This document shows positions 55,554 to 64,000 of a DNA stretch of 64,000 bases, piece after piece; position 1 is the first letter of the stretch; the number at the start of each line of letters is the position of its first letter. Origin of the DNA: a bacterium. GTDB lineage: Bacteria; Vulcanimicrobiota; JABDET01. The stretch is taken from contig JAJYZB010000013.1 in the NCBI GenBank assembly GCA_021800275.1, positions 1 through 64,000 on the forward strand. Reading direction: 5' to 3'. The position numbers and the translations under genes were made by a program. The notes beneath the pieces are model-generated. The model was given only the letters and a program-made list of their open reading frames with translations, was not told where the DNA came from and searched no databases.

Positions 55554-56686
55554 AACGGTTTGGACCTTTAAAAGAAGTCGCAGTTAAAGAATTTATTCAG
55601 ATTTTTCGAGATCCTGCCTCCATTCGAATGCTTTTTTTAATGCCTTTTCTGCAAATTTTACTTTTTGGATATGTCGTGAATTTGAATGTCAATCATATCC
55701 CCCTTGCCGTATTTGATTTGGATAACAGCAGGCAGAGCAGAGCTCTAATCTCCCGATTTTTGGACTCCAAATATTTTGATGCTGCTGCTTATGTTAAGAC
55801 AAACCATCAGGTTGTCCGATTAATTAATCAGTTTAAAGTAAAAGGAGTGCTGAAATTTGATCATGGATTTGGAGGAGATATTGTCGGAAGACAAACAGCT
55901 CCTGTGCAGTTGATTTTAGATGGGACCATTTCAAATTCTACCGGGATTACCTTGAATTATGCGACTCAAATTGTTCAGGAATACAATGATTCACTTCAAA
56001 AAAGAGAAGAGTGGGAATTTCCTTCCAAAATTCCTCCCCCTGGTGGAGTGATAATGGATCCAGTGGCATGGTTTAATCCAAACCTTAAAACGCGTTACTA
56101 TTATCTCCCTGCTCTTGTGGGTTTAATTGTCATGACTTCAACTGTTACTCTTGCCAGCATGGCTGTTGTTAGAGAAAAAGAGATAGGTACTATTGAGCAA
56201 ATTTTGGTGACTCCAATTTCTAAGCTCCAGTTTATTCTTGGGAAAACAATCCCTTTTGCTCTGATCGGGCTTTTCAGCGCAGCAGTTACCACAGCTGTCT
56301 CGGTTTTCTGGTTTCATGTTTCAATACAGGGGAGTGTTCTTCTTTTATTTTTTGGCACTGTGCTTTTTATTCTCTGTACTCTTGGAGCAGGACTTTTGAT
56401 TTCAACCATCAGTCAGACGCAGCAGCAGGCAATGCTGATCTCGTTTTTATTTCAGAATCCATTTATGCAGTTTTCCGGGTTTATTTTTCCAATCTCTAAT
56501 ATGCCTAAAATTGTGCAGTGGTTTTCGTACCTGAATCCGCTCCGCTATTATTTGTACATTCTTCGCGGCGTTTTTTTAAAAGGGATTGGAATCAGTATTT
56601 TATGGGGGCAATTTTTAGGATTAACGATTTTAGCTTTTGCAATTCTGGGACTTGCTGTCATGAGATTTCAAAAAACGGTTGGATAA
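55550..56686 (+). CDS. ABC-2 type permease, second
   Basis: 378 residues, a paralogue of the preceding permease with the same layout (IFRDPASIRMLFLMPFLQILLFGYVV; EIGTIEQILVTPISKLQFILGKTIPF). ATGA overlap with the upstream gene. Together they form the transmembrane heterodimer of the exporter. Confidence 0.9.
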   Translation: MKRFGPLKEVAVKEFIQIFRDPASIRMLFLMPFLQILLFGYVVNLNVNHIPLAVFDLDNSRQSRALISRFLDSKYFDAAAYVKTNHQVVRLINQFKVKGVLKFDHGFGGDIVGRQTAPVQLILDGTISNSTGITLNYATQIVQEYNDSLQKREEWEFPSKIPPPGGVIMDPVAWFNPNLKTRYYYLPALVGLIVMTSTVTLASMAVVREKEIGTIEQILVTPISKLQFILGKTIPFALIGLFSAAVTTAVSVFWFHVSIQGSVLLLFFGTVLFILCTLGAGLLISTISQTQQQAMLISFLFQNPFMQFSGFIFPISNMPKIVQWFSYLNPLRYYLYILRGVFLKGIGISILWGQFLGLTILAFAILGLAVMRFQKTVG

Positions 56687-56770
56687 TAGGAGGGAGCCTC
56701 TTTGTCTGCGTACGAGGCATAGGATAATTAAGAAGGAATTAAGAATCAGATTTGGAAAAAATTTGAATAC

Positions 56771-57460
56771 ATGAGAAGACAGATCCCCATGCTCATTGTT
56801 TTCCTTTCTGGCATGGTGATGATCCTGGCTTATTTTTTTCCTGAAATTCCTTTTATTCGAGGGGTTATTCCCATTTTTTTAAATTGGGGAAGAATTGCAT
56901 TAACCTGCGGCATGATTTTAGGAATTATAAATCTGCTTCACAGCAATTTTAAGAAAGTGGCGTTGAAGTCCCCTGGATGGATCTACAGCTTTATTCTGCT
57001 GATCAGTTTTGCAGCAACGTTCTATTATGCGATTCCTTATCATGTCGTTTTTGAAGCAGGACGCTGGATCTCAATCAAAGGAACGGATGTTGGAACAACA
57101 GGATTTAAGATTTTCACTTATGTTTATACTCCGCTATCTGCGACTATGTTTGCTCTGATCGCTTTTTACATTGCTTCTGCAGCTTTCAGAGCCTTTCGAG
57201 CTAAAAATATAGAGGCATCTCTCTTGATTCTTTCGGCTGTTGTTGTGATGCTGGGTTCTATTCCTTTTGTTCCTCCTGTTTTTTTCTGGCTCTCTAATGA
57301 AATTCAGGAGTATCCGATGACTGCTGCAATGAGAGGTATTTTGTTCGGGGTAGCCGTTGGAGTCGTGTCTTTCAGTGTTAAGATTTTAATAGGAATTGAT
57401 CGATCTTATTTTGGCGGAGAGATAGAGGAGGACCATGGAAGCTCTTCTGAACCATCTTAA
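56771..57460 (+). CDS. Polytopic membrane protein of unknown function (cassette gene 1)
   Basis: 229 residues with about six membrane segments (for example IPMLIVFLSGMVMILAYF, WGRIALTCGMILGIINLL, IYSFILLISFAATFYYAI). It ends in a short acidic tail. I do not recognise the family. No good ribosome binding site is seen before the ATG at 56771. It overlaps gene 2 by 26 bases. A short stem (GCCTC / GAGGC) lies at about 56695-56725 between the exporter and this gene. Confidence 0.75.
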   Translation: MRRQIPMLIVFLSGMVMILAYFFPEIPFIRGVIPIFLNWGRIALTCGMILGIINLLHSNFKKVALKSPGWIYSFILLISFAATFYYAIPYHVVFEAGRWISIKGTDVGTTGFKIFTYVYTPLSATMFALIAFYIASAAFRAFRAKNIEASLLILSAVVVMLGSIPFVPPVFFWLSNEIQEYPMTAAMRGILFGVAVGVVSFSVKILIGIDRSYFGGEIEEDHGSSSEPS

Positions 57461-58286
57461 AAGCATTGATCGAAGGATAATTTTTTTGATTCTTTTTGTT
57501 TTAATTGTTTTTAGTTTTCTTTTCCCTCAAAAATTGAAAGTTCCAATTGAACCTTCTGTAAAAAAAGCTTATCAGACTTTAAAGGCTTTAAAACCAGGGG
57601 ATCTGGTTCTGATTTCTTTTGATTATGGGCCAGCCACAATGCCTGAAATTCATCCTGCTGCTGTGGCAATGATGCGTCAGTTATTTCATGAGCATGTTAA
57701 AATTGCGATGATGACTTTGTGGAATGAAGGGCTGCCCATGATCCAGGATGCCATTCGAGAAGTGTGTGTCCCTTTAAAAGAAAAGCCAAATGTGGATTAT
57801 GTGAATTTTGGTTTTAAATATGGGGGATTAACAGGAGCCAGCGTGATCACAGAGTTAGGGAAAAATATGAAAAATGTATTTCCTGTTACCAATGATGGGG
57901 TTTCTTATAATAAAGTTCCTTTGTTAAAAGGGATTAGAAATTTAAAAAAATTTAAACTCTTGATCTCTTTATCAGCGGGTTATCCAGGGACCGTTGAATA
58001 TATTCAGTATGAGGAAGGAGTTTATCATGTCCCTATTGTTGCCGCTGTTTCAAAAGTGATGGCTCCTTCTATCTTCCCTTTTTTGCAGTCAGGGCAGTTA
58101 AAAGGGCTTTGTTCTGGGCTGCTGGGAGCTGCCGAATATGAAGAACTGGTTCATCATCCAGGATTTGGACTGACCGGTTTGTTTGCTCTGTCTGTTTCTC
58201 AAATGGTGATTCTTTTTTTTATTCTGCTTGGGAACGTCATTTATTTTGGAGAAAAGTTTTATGAAAAGAGGAATCTTGAAAAGTGA
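57435..58286 (+). CDS. Membrane-anchored protein with Rossmann-like domain, unknown (cassette gene 2)
   Basis: 283 residues. An N-terminal membrane helix (IIFLILFVLIVFSFLF), a soluble alpha/beta domain (LKPGDLVLISFDYGPATMPE; VKIAMMTLWNEGLP; DYVNFGFKYGGLTGASVI; FKLLISLSAGYPGTVEYIQY; LKGLCSGLLGAAEYEEL) and a C-terminal membrane helix. The DYGPATMPEIHP segment and the SLSAGYPG segment look like conserved motif positions. The fold suggests nucleotide or small-molecule binding; the function is unknown. AGGAGG lies before the ATG. Confidence 0.78.
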   Translation: MEALLNHLKSIDRRIIFLILFVLIVFSFLFPQKLKVPIEPSVKKAYQTLKALKPGDLVLISFDYGPATMPEIHPAAVAMMRQLFHEHVKIAMMTLWNEGLPMIQDAIREVCVPLKEKPNVDYVNFGFKYGGLTGASVITELGKNMKNVFPVTNDGVSYNKVPLLKGIRNLKKFKLLISLSAGYPGTVEYIQYEEGVYHVPIVAAVSKVMAPSIFPFLQSGQLKGLCSGLLGAAEYEELVHHPGFGLTGLFALSVSQMVILFFILLGNVIYFGEKFYEKRNLEK

Positions 58287-58927
58287 GCCACAATCCATGG
58301 ATTTGGGTTTCTGCTCTTTTGACTCTGGCCGTTTTTACTTTTCTCATAAAAGATAATGTTTTTTACAGGACTGCAGAACATATTTTTGTTGGAGTTTCTG
58401 CTGCCTGGCTGTTTGCCACTTATTTTCAATCTGATATTATTGAGGATATGCTCTTAAAAGCTTTTCCGGGGTGGTTTCATCAACCCGGAGCCCCGAATTA
58501 TTTGGTATTAGGGGGAGGGGTCATCGGACTTTTAATTCTTCTCCGTTTAGTTCCAGGAATTAACTGGATTTCGAGATGGGGGGTCGCTTTTGTGGTTGGA
58601 TTTCAGACAGGACTGCAGCTCTATACAGCCATTAAAGCATGGATTTTAGCGCAGTTAAAAGCCACACTCCTTTCTTTTTATGTGGCGGGACATATTCGTG
58701 AGACTATTAAAAATTGGATTCTAGTCAGCGGCACGTTCAGCAGTTTGTCTTATTTTTATTTTTCTAAAGAACAGAAAGGATGGTTTGGCGGATTAACCCG
58801 AGTTGGGATCTGGTTTTTAATGATTGGATTTGGAGCTTCTTATGGAGCAACTGTTATGACTCGCATCAGTATTTTGCTGGGAAGGATTTATTTTTTGCTT
58901 TCGACCTGGTTAGGAGTGGTGCATTGA
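58283..58927 (+). CDS. Polytopic membrane protein of unknown function (cassette gene 3)
   Basis: 214 residues. The GTG start overlaps the stop of gene 2 (GTGA). It has about six membrane segments (WIWVSALLTLAVFTFLI, YLVLGGGVIGLLILLRLV, GVAFVVGFQTGLQLYTAI, VGIWFLMIGFGASYGATV). There is no recognised domain. It overlaps gene 4 by four bases (TTGA). Confidence 0.75.
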   Translation: MSHNPWIWVSALLTLAVFTFLIKDNVFYRTAEHIFVGVSAAWLFATYFQSDIIEDMLLKAFPGWFHQPGAPNYLVLGGGVIGLLILLRLVPGINWISRWGVAFVVGFQTGLQLYTAIKAWILAQLKATLLSFYVAGHIRETIKNWILVSGTFSSLSYFYFSKEQKGWFGGLTRVGIWFLMIGFGASYGATVMTRISILLGRIYFLLSTWLGVVH

Positions 58928-59247
58928 AAAATCAGGAGCCCAGATCTTTTTGGGAGAGGACTAAAAGAGAGATCCAGAATGGGTTTTCTCTGCCTGAAAA
59001 AACGAAACCCGAAGAGGAAAAGTTTATTTCTGAAATTGTTTCTCGAGCTGAAAAGTATGGTTTAAACGTTCCCTTAATGATTTTTTTGGAAGGGCTGACC
59101 CCTTTGTATCGAGTCACTGCCAGTTTATTGAAAGGACTTGAACCCTTTGCTGATTTTTTTTTCCCTTTGGAGAGCTATCAGAAGTTGATAAATTTTTTGG
59201 AAAATCGAGAAAATTTAGAAAAACTTAAGAATAAACTTGATCCTTGA
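58924..59247 (+). CDS. Soluble protein of unknown function (cassette gene 4)
   Basis: 107 residues from a TTG at 58924 that overlaps the upstream stop. It is charged and helical (RSFWERTKREIQNGFSLPE, EEEKFISEIVSRAEKYGL, PLESYQKLINFLENRENLEK), with no membrane segment. It may be the cytosolic partner of the three membrane proteins. An in-frame ATG at 58780 lies wholly inside gene 3 and is not favoured. Confidence 0.65.
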   Translation: MKNQEPRSFWERTKREIQNGFSLPEKTKPEEEKFISEIVSRAEKYGLNVPLMIFLEGLTPLYRVTASLLKGLEPFADFFFPLESYQKLINFLENRENLEKLKNKLDP

Positions 59248-59295
59248 AAATCTTTCAGAGGAACCCAAAGCCCAGAATTGAATTAAATTTCTGTT

Positions 59296-60174
59296 ATGGT
59301 GATAGAAAAGCCTAAAATAAAAGATTATTTTGAAATGATTCGGATTCAGGAGTCCCTATTGGCTCTTCCTTTTGCTTATATGGCTGCTTTATTAGCAGCA
59401 AATGGCAAGATCATCCTTTGGAGTTTCTTCTGGATTACGGCTGCATTTTTATCAGGTAGAACGATTGGGATGAGTTTAAATCGTTTGATTGACAAGAATC
59501 TGGATGCTTTGAATCCTAGAACTTCGGGAAGAGCTCTTGTGATTGGAAGCATAAAGCCGATAGAGGTTTGGAGCTTGATCGGGATATCTTTGTTAATTTT
59601 TGTCCTTTCCTGTTTCTTTTTAAATCCGCTCTGCTTATATCTTTCTCCTCTGGCTGTTTTTATTTTGTGGGGACATACGTATTTAAAAAGATTTACCTGG
59701 CTCTGCAGCGCAGGGGTTGGGCTTGTTTTAGCCATGGCTCCTGTTGGAGCCTGGATTGCTGTTACTGGTTCTATAGGATTCATTCCTCTACTGCTGGGTG
59801 GAGCTGTTTTGTTTTGGGTGACAGGTATTGACATTTTTCATCGTTCAAAAGATTATAATTTTTATAAGCAGGTAGGGCTTTATTCCATTCCGCGGAAATT
59901 TGGGATTGAAAAGGCTTTGTGGATCAGCGTGTTTTTGCATATCGCGACCATTCTTCTTCTTGCTCTTGTGGGCATTTTTGCGCACCTGGGTCTGTTTTAT
60001 GGACTCGGCCTTCTGTTAGTGTCCCTGCTTTTAATTTATGAACATGCCCTTGTTTGTGCATCGGATTTCTCTGGTTTTGATCAAAACACCTGGTTTAAAA
60101 TCAATGCTTTGATCAGTATTCTTGTATTTATTTTTACTGCCGCCAGTTTTTTGCCCTGGAAATCGTTTTTATGA
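59296..60174 (+). CDS. UbiA-family prenyltransferase
   Basis: 292 residues, about eight to nine membrane segments. The first aspartate-rich motif is NRLIDKNLDALNPRTSGRAL, the second DIFHRSKDYNFYKQVGLYSIP. It joins a prenyl chain to an aromatic ring. With UbiX next to it, it should act in ubiquinone- or futalosine-type menaquinone synthesis (UbiA or MqnP). Which one cannot be told here. UbiX overlaps its end by four bases (ATGA). Confidence 0.9.
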   Translation: MVIEKPKIKDYFEMIRIQESLLALPFAYMAALLAANGKIILWSFFWITAAFLSGRTIGMSLNRLIDKNLDALNPRTSGRALVIGSIKPIEVWSLIGISLLIFVLSCFFLNPLCLYLSPLAVFILWGHTYLKRFTWLCSAGVGLVLAMAPVGAWIAVTGSIGFIPLLLGGAVLFWVTGIDIFHRSKDYNFYKQVGLYSIPRKFGIEKALWISVFLHIATILLLALVGIFAHLGLFYGLGLLLVSLLLIYEHALVCASDFSGFDQNTWFKINALISILVFIFTAASFLPWKSFL

Positions 60175-60770
60175 GCTATGTGGTTGGAATCACAGGAGCC
60201 AGCGGAGCTCCCTATGCTCAAACTCTTCTCCGCTATTTTTATCAGAAGAAGATTTCCACCCATCTTCTCTTGACAAAAGCGTCTCTGCAGGTTATTAAGG
60301 AAGAAATTGATCTCGAGTTTGGCCCATCCCCTCAAGGCTGGAGGAAAGGGCTTGAAAAAATGATTGGCAGAGAGTATTTCAAACATATATGTCTTCATGA
60401 TTTAGAGGACTGGCATTCTCCTCTTGCCAGCGGCTCGTATAAAACAGATGCCATGATTATTATTCCCTGCAGTGTTCACACGCTTTCAGCTATTGCCACA
60501 GGACAGTCCAGCAATCTCTTGGAACGGAGAGCTGACATCATGCTGAAAGAGAAAAAAACACTGGTGATTGTTTTTAGAGAGATGCCTTTAAATTCTATTC
60601 ATTTAGAGCATTTGCTCAAATTGAGCCAGATGGGAGCTCATGTTCTTCCTGCAGCTCCAGGTTTTTATCATCATCCTAAAACCATTCAAGAGATGGTGGA
60701 TTTTGTTATTGGAAGAGTTCTGGATGTGCTGGAAATTCCGAATGCTCTCTATAAAAGGTGGGGCGAATAG
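60171..60770 (+). CDS. ubiX: Flavin prenyltransferase UbiX
   Basis: 199 residues. It makes prenylated FMN for a UbiD-type decarboxylase. VVGITGASGAPYAQTLLRYF binds FMN phosphate; ASGSYKTDAMIIIPCSVHTLSAIATGQSSNL and FREMPLNSIHLEHLLKLSQMGAHVLPA are the remaining family motifs. No ubiD is in the window. The start overlaps the prenyltransferase stop. Confidence 0.95.
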   Translation: MSYVVGITGASGAPYAQTLLRYFYQKKISTHLLLTKASLQVIKEEIDLEFGPSPQGWRKGLEKMIGREYFKHICLHDLEDWHSPLASGSYKTDAMIIIPCSVHTLSAIATGQSSNLLERRADIMLKEKKTLVIVFREMPLNSIHLEHLLKLSQMGAHVLPAAPGFYHHPKTIQEMVDFVIGRVLDVLEIPNALYKRWGE

Positions 60771-60797
60771 GGCTTTATTGATTCATTTTTAAAGCCA
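60771..60797. terminator. Possible hairpin between ubiX and the molybdenum hydroxylase gene
   Basis: GGCTTTA (60771-60777) pairs with TAAAGCC about 12 bases later, at the convergent gene ends. There are T residues in the loop but no clear run after the stem, so termination is uncertain. Confidence 0.3.
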
Positions 60798-63062
60798 CTT
60801 CAGCAGTTTGTCAGGAGTGATAGGGAGATCTCGAATCCTGATCCCTGTGGCATGATATACTGCATTGGCAGTGGCTGCAGCCACACCTGTGATCCCGATC
60901 TCGCCTAATCCTCGAACTCCAAGTGAATTGAAGCGTGGATCGGGTTTATCAATGAAGTCTGCTTCAACAGCCGGGGAATCTGCCATAACCGGAATCAGAT
61001 AATCGCATAAGTTATCTGTGACCACTCTTCCTGTTCTGGGATCGTAAACTGTTTTTTCATGGAGCGCCATTCCTATTCCCATGATCATCCCTCCAATGGC
61101 TTGACTGCGAGCTGTTTTCTGGTTTAAAATCCTGCCAACATCAAAAACTCCGACCATTCTTGTGACTCGAATTTGACCTAGCAGCGGATGGACTTCCACC
61201 TCTGCAAACTGCGCTCCATGCGATTGCACTGTATATCCTTCTGCAGAATTATCAGGTTTTACAAAACTTTCTCCTTCAATATGGGAGAGGTTGTTTCTTT
61301 TTAGGATCTCTTCAAAAATTTCTGTTTTTGAAGGGTCATCTTGATAGACAAGTTTTCCATCTGCCGCATGAATTTTCTCTAAAGGGAGATGGTAAAGACA
61401 GGATGATGAGTCTTTGATGGAAATGTGGATCAAGGCTTCTATCGCTTTTTCTGCTGCTGATTTAACGGCTGGTCCTACACTGGCAGATGTCATAGAACCT
61501 CCTGAAACTGGAGCAGGAGGGTAGGATGAATCTCCGAGTTTAGAAACGATTCTATGGGGAGAGATCCTTAAAACTTCTGCTGCTATTTGTTTCATCGTGG
61601 TGTAGGTGCCTGTTCCCAAGTCTTGAGTCGCGCTTAATACCTCAGCCGTTCCATCTGATAAGATTTTTACTTTTGCTGCTCCCGGAGAACGAACTCCAGG
61701 GAACATTGCTGTCGCCATTCCAAGACCAACGAGAAAGCCTTTTCTTTTCATGGTTTTTGGTTTTGGATTTCGCTCTTTCCATCCGAAGATTTTAGAGCCG
61801 AGTTCATAACATTCTTTAATATGACTGTTTGACCAGGGTAGTTCCTCTTCAGGGCTTTTATCAGAAAGGTTGTTCAGTCGGAGTTCAATCGGATCTAAGT
61901 TTAAAGTGTATGACAGTTCATCCAGCAGAGATTCCAGAGCAAAAAGACCGGTGCATTCTCCAGGAGCCCGCATGAATGTTGGAGTTCCATGATTCAGGCG
62001 CACGACTTGATAGGAAACCAGGAGATTGGGGCAAGAGTAGATGCTCTGGGTTGGTCCTCCTGCAGCTTCTAAGAAATCATCCAGAAAAGAGGTTTGGGTG
62101 ATCGTGTGATGTTTGATGGCAGTGAGCTTTCCTTGTTTGGAGGAGCCTATGGATAACTCTTGATGGGTGGCCGGTCGGTGTCCAACTCCTGCAGCCATTT
62201 GGCTTCTAGATAGAACGACTTTGACAGGGCGTTTCAGATGCATGGCTGTCATGGCAGCAAGCAGGGTATGGGGCCAGACAAATCCTTTGCAGCCAAATCC
62301 GCCCCCGACGAAATGGGAGATGATTCGCACTTTCTCTCTAGGAAGTCCAAGGGCATCAGCCACGACATTTCTCGCTCCTACCACCCACTGCGTAGATTCA
62401 TAAAGGATCAGGTTATCTCCATCCCAGACAGCGGTGCATGCGTGGGGTTCCATAGGATTGTGGTGTTCCACAGGAGTGGTGTAAACTGCTTTGAGCTGAA
62501 CTTCTGTATTTGAAAAAGCTTTCTCAAAATTTCCTCTTATGACAGGAAGAGGGGTTCCCCAATTGTTGTCAGGGAAATAGGAATAAGGCAGCTCTTCTTC
62601 TGAATCAAGGGCAGATCTTTCCTCTTTGCAGATGACTTTTATAAGACGGGCTGCTTCTTGAGCGATTTCGAGAGTTTCAGCAGCAGCTAGTCCGACATAC
62701 TGTCCTGCATAATAAATTTTTTTATCCTGGAGCGGGAATCTCCCTTCAGCCAGTTTTGTCGCGGTTCCAAAATCGTTTTGAATCGGGAAGATTTTTTTAG
62801 CATTTTCATGGGTCAGAATGAACAAAACTCCTGGAAGTTTTTCGGCTGCCTCAACCTCAAGTTTGATAAGACTTCCACTGGCAGCAGGACTGACAATAGG
62901 AACTCCATAAACCATTCTCTCCAGCGGAAAATCAGCGGCGTACCGAGCTTTTCCTGTGGTTTTTAATTCTCCATCAGCCCTGTCTAAAGGAGCTCCTATC
63001 CACTGGACTGCCTTTGCCATTGTAGATTCTTTTGCTTTAGGTTCATTTATTTTGAGTGTCAT
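60789..63062 (-). CDS. Molybdenum hydroxylase, molybdopterin-binding subunit (xanthine dehydrogenase family)
   Basis: 757 residues. The TGKARYAADFPLERMVYG start, ARNVVADALGLPREKVRII, HFVGGGFGCKG, FMRAPGECTGLFALESLLDELS and, near the end, GVRGLGEIGITGVAAATANA are the cofactor and active-site segments; the last contains the catalytic glutamate. It most resembles the PaoC/YagR aldehyde oxidoreductase branch, although the substrate cannot be assigned. It follows the FAD subunit by 28 bases. Confidence 0.9.
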   Translation of the reverse strand: MTLKINEPKAKESTMAKAVQWIGAPLDRADGELKTTGKARYAADFPLERMVYGVPIVSPAASGSLIKLEVEAAEKLPGVLFILTHENAKKIFPIQNDFGTATKLAEGRFPLQDKKIYYAGQYVGLAAAETLEIAQEAARLIKVICKEERSALDSEEELPYSYFPDNNWGTPLPVIRGNFEKAFSNTEVQLKAVYTTPVEHHNPMEPHACTAVWDGDNLILYESTQWVVGARNVVADALGLPREKVRIISHFVGGGFGCKGFVWPHTLLAAMTAMHLKRPVKVVLSRSQMAAGVGHRPATHQELSIGSSKQGKLTAIKHHTITQTSFLDDFLEAAGGPTQSIYSCPNLLVSYQVVRLNHGTPTFMRAPGECTGLFALESLLDELSYTLNLDPIELRLNNLSDKSPEEELPWSNSHIKECYELGSKIFGWKERNPKPKTMKRKGFLVGLGMATAMFPGVRSPGAAKVKILSDGTAEVLSATQDLGTGTYTTMKQIAAEVLRISPHRIVSKLGDSSYPPAPVSGGSMTSASVGPAVKSAAEKAIEALIHISIKDSSSCLYHLPLEKIHAADGKLVYQDDPSKTEIFEEILKRNNLSHIEGESFVKPDNSAEGYTVQSHGAQFAEVEVHPLLGQIRVTRMVGVFDVGRILNQKTARSQAIGGMIMGIGMALHEKTVYDPRTGRVVTDNLCDYLIPVMADSPAVEADFIDKPDPRFNSLGVRGLGEIGITGVAAATANAVYHATGIRIRDLPITPDKLLKWL

Positions 63063-63090
63063 GTTTTTCTACTATTTAAGATCATTTCAC

Positions 63091-64000
63091 TTATTCTTTT
63101 TTTGTTTTTGATGCTAGACTGAGGGCATGGAGTATCACCCGTTTAGCCAGTTCAACTTTAAATTCATTATCTTTTTTTGGTTTTGCCCCTTTGAGAGCAG
63201 TTTCTGCGCAGGTTTGAAAAAGTTTTTTAGAAGGGGTAGAATGGTGCAGCAGTTTTTCTGCTTCCGGAACACGCCAGGGCTTTACAGCAATTCCTCCTAA
63301 AGCAATGCGCGCTTTTTGGATTTGGTTTTGATTGAACTCCAGAACCACAGCCGCAGAAACTAAAGCAAACTCATAAGAAGATCGGTCTCTGACTTTCAGA
63401 TAGCAGGTTCTGGTGCCTTCAGGAAGTTCTGGCAGATCCACTGCTGTGATGATCTCAGCAGGCTCAAGAGCTGTTTCTTTCCAGGGGGTGTTTTGTGGAA
63501 GAAGATAAAATTCGGTGATAGGCACAGTTCTTTTCTCCTTTTTTCCCTCTAGAACGATTTGGGCATCAAGGGCAGCAAGAGCCACACACATATCAGAAGG
63601 GTGTGTGGCTGAACATGAATCGCTGATTCCAAGCACTGCATGGCTGCGGTGGTATCCATGTTCTGCTGAGCACCCGGTTCCAGGATTTCGTTTGCTGCAG
63701 GGAGAGATTCCATCCCTGAAATAAGTGCAGCGGGTGCGCTGCATTAGATTTCCCCCCACAGTCGCTTGATTTCTAATTTGGGGGGAGGCTCCAGAAAGAA
63801 TGGCTTGAGATAAAACTGGATACTCTTTTTGAATAGAAGGATGAAAAGCCAGATCACTGTTTCGAACTAGAGATCCAATTCTGAACCCTCCTGAGGGGAG
63901 AGTTTCAATTTGATTCAATGGGAGGGATTGAATATCCACGACAGCCGCAGGGTTCATGATTTCAAGGCGCATCATATCAATCAGATTTGTTCCTCCAGCC
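63091..64000 (-). CDS. Molybdenum hydroxylase, FAD/Fe-S subunit, 5' end cut by window edge
   Basis: The frame is open to the right edge; AGGTNLIDMMRLE at the edge is the FAD-binding loop, so the N-terminus lies outside. An ATG at 63975 exists but is inside the domain. A PaoB-type iron-sulphur insertion is seen as CTYFRDGISPCSKRNPGTGC followed by AVLGISDSCSATHPSDMCVAL. It passes electrons between molybdenum and acceptor. The 2Fe-2S subunit that usually precedes it should lie beyond 64000. Confidence 0.9.
   Translation of the reverse strand, partial: AGGTNLIDMMRLEIMNPAAVVDIQSLPLNQIETLPSGGFRIGSLVRNSDLAFHPSIQKEYPVLSQAILSGASPQIRNQATVGGNLMQRTRCTYFRDGISPCSKRNPGTGCSAEHGYHRSHAVLGISDSCSATHPSDMCVALAALDAQIVLEGKKEKRTVPITEFYLLPQNTPWKETALEPAEIITAVDLPELPEGTRTCYLKVRDRSSYEFALVSAAVVLEFNQNQIQKARIALGGIAVKPWRVPEAEKLLHHSTPSKKLFQTCAETALKGAKPKKDNEFKVELAKRVILHALSLASKTKKE

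Noticed and set aside
56690-56770. Short GCCTC/GAGGC stem as a terminator after the exporter
   Set aside because: The stem is only five pairs with a long loop and no T-run.

Overview
The window is about 64 kb of a moderately AT-rich, densely coded bacterial chromosome. The cell appears to be diderm: there is a TonB-dependent outer-membrane receptor with a carboxypeptidase-regulatory-like N-domain, an RND efflux pump with a lipoprotein adaptor, and a YbhFGSR-type exporter. Several gene neighbourhoods are nevertheless of the Firmicutes kind: GerM-like lipoprotein / N-acetylmuramoyl-L-alanine amidase / murI / rph, and mcsB-clpC-radA-PIN/TRAM (yacL). This mixture suggests a non-proteobacterial diderm lineage, possibly a candidate phylum. 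I cannot name the species or phylum from sequence alone. Ribosome binding sites of the AGGAGG type and -35/-10 promoters with 17-bp spacers are easy to see, and TTG starts in stop/start overlaps are common.

Layout. 1-670: a proline/glutamate-rich repeat protein running off the left edge. 0.7-4.8 kb: a zinc-ribbon methyltransferase divergent from an unusual phosphoribosyltransferase / double AMMECR1-like / helical-toroid fusion. 4.7-7.9 kb: pabC, pabB and a membrane-anchored unknown. 8.0-14.9 kb: TPR/HD-GYP protein, GerMN lipoprotein, amidase, murI, rph. 15.0-15.9 kb: two paralogous tiny Gly-rich proteins. 15.9-25.2 kb (minus): a run from two M16 peptidase-like proteins through an RND pump to rpmE, prfA and hslO. 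25.3-28.5 kb: initiator tRNA and TonB receptor. 28.6-33.2 kb: an accessory stretch with decayed AAA/PD-(D/E)XK, HicB and HTH genes, a Uma2 nuclease, a nucleotidyltransferase pair and a repeat-containing PD-(D/E)XK protein. 33.3-39.8 kb: mcsB, clpC, an unknown, radA, yacL. 39.8-48.9 kb (minus): a hidden small gene, RNase G, a GH15 glucoamylase, two bactofilins, treY and a PrsW-like protease. 49-56.7 kb: phosphoketolase and an ABC-2 exporter. 56.8-59.2 kb: a coupled four-gene cassette of unknown, mostly membrane proteins. 59.3-60.8 kb: UbiA-like prenyltransferase and UbiX. 60.8-64 kb (minus): two subunits of a molybdenum hydroxylase, the second cut by the right edge.

The most interesting signals are these: (1) an inverted repeat TTAACA-N3-TGTTAA placed at near-constant, helically phased distances upstream of promoter-like sequences for three small low-complexity proteins, suggesting a local regulon; (2) the PRTase-AMMECR1-AMMECR1-toroid fusion; (3) the four-gene membrane cassette; (4) a nucleotidyltransferase/small basic protein pair with a predicted leaderless promoter, inside an accessory region of decayed toxin-antitoxin and nuclease genes; (5) a 44-residue cysteine-containing gene with its own promoter and ribosome binding site.
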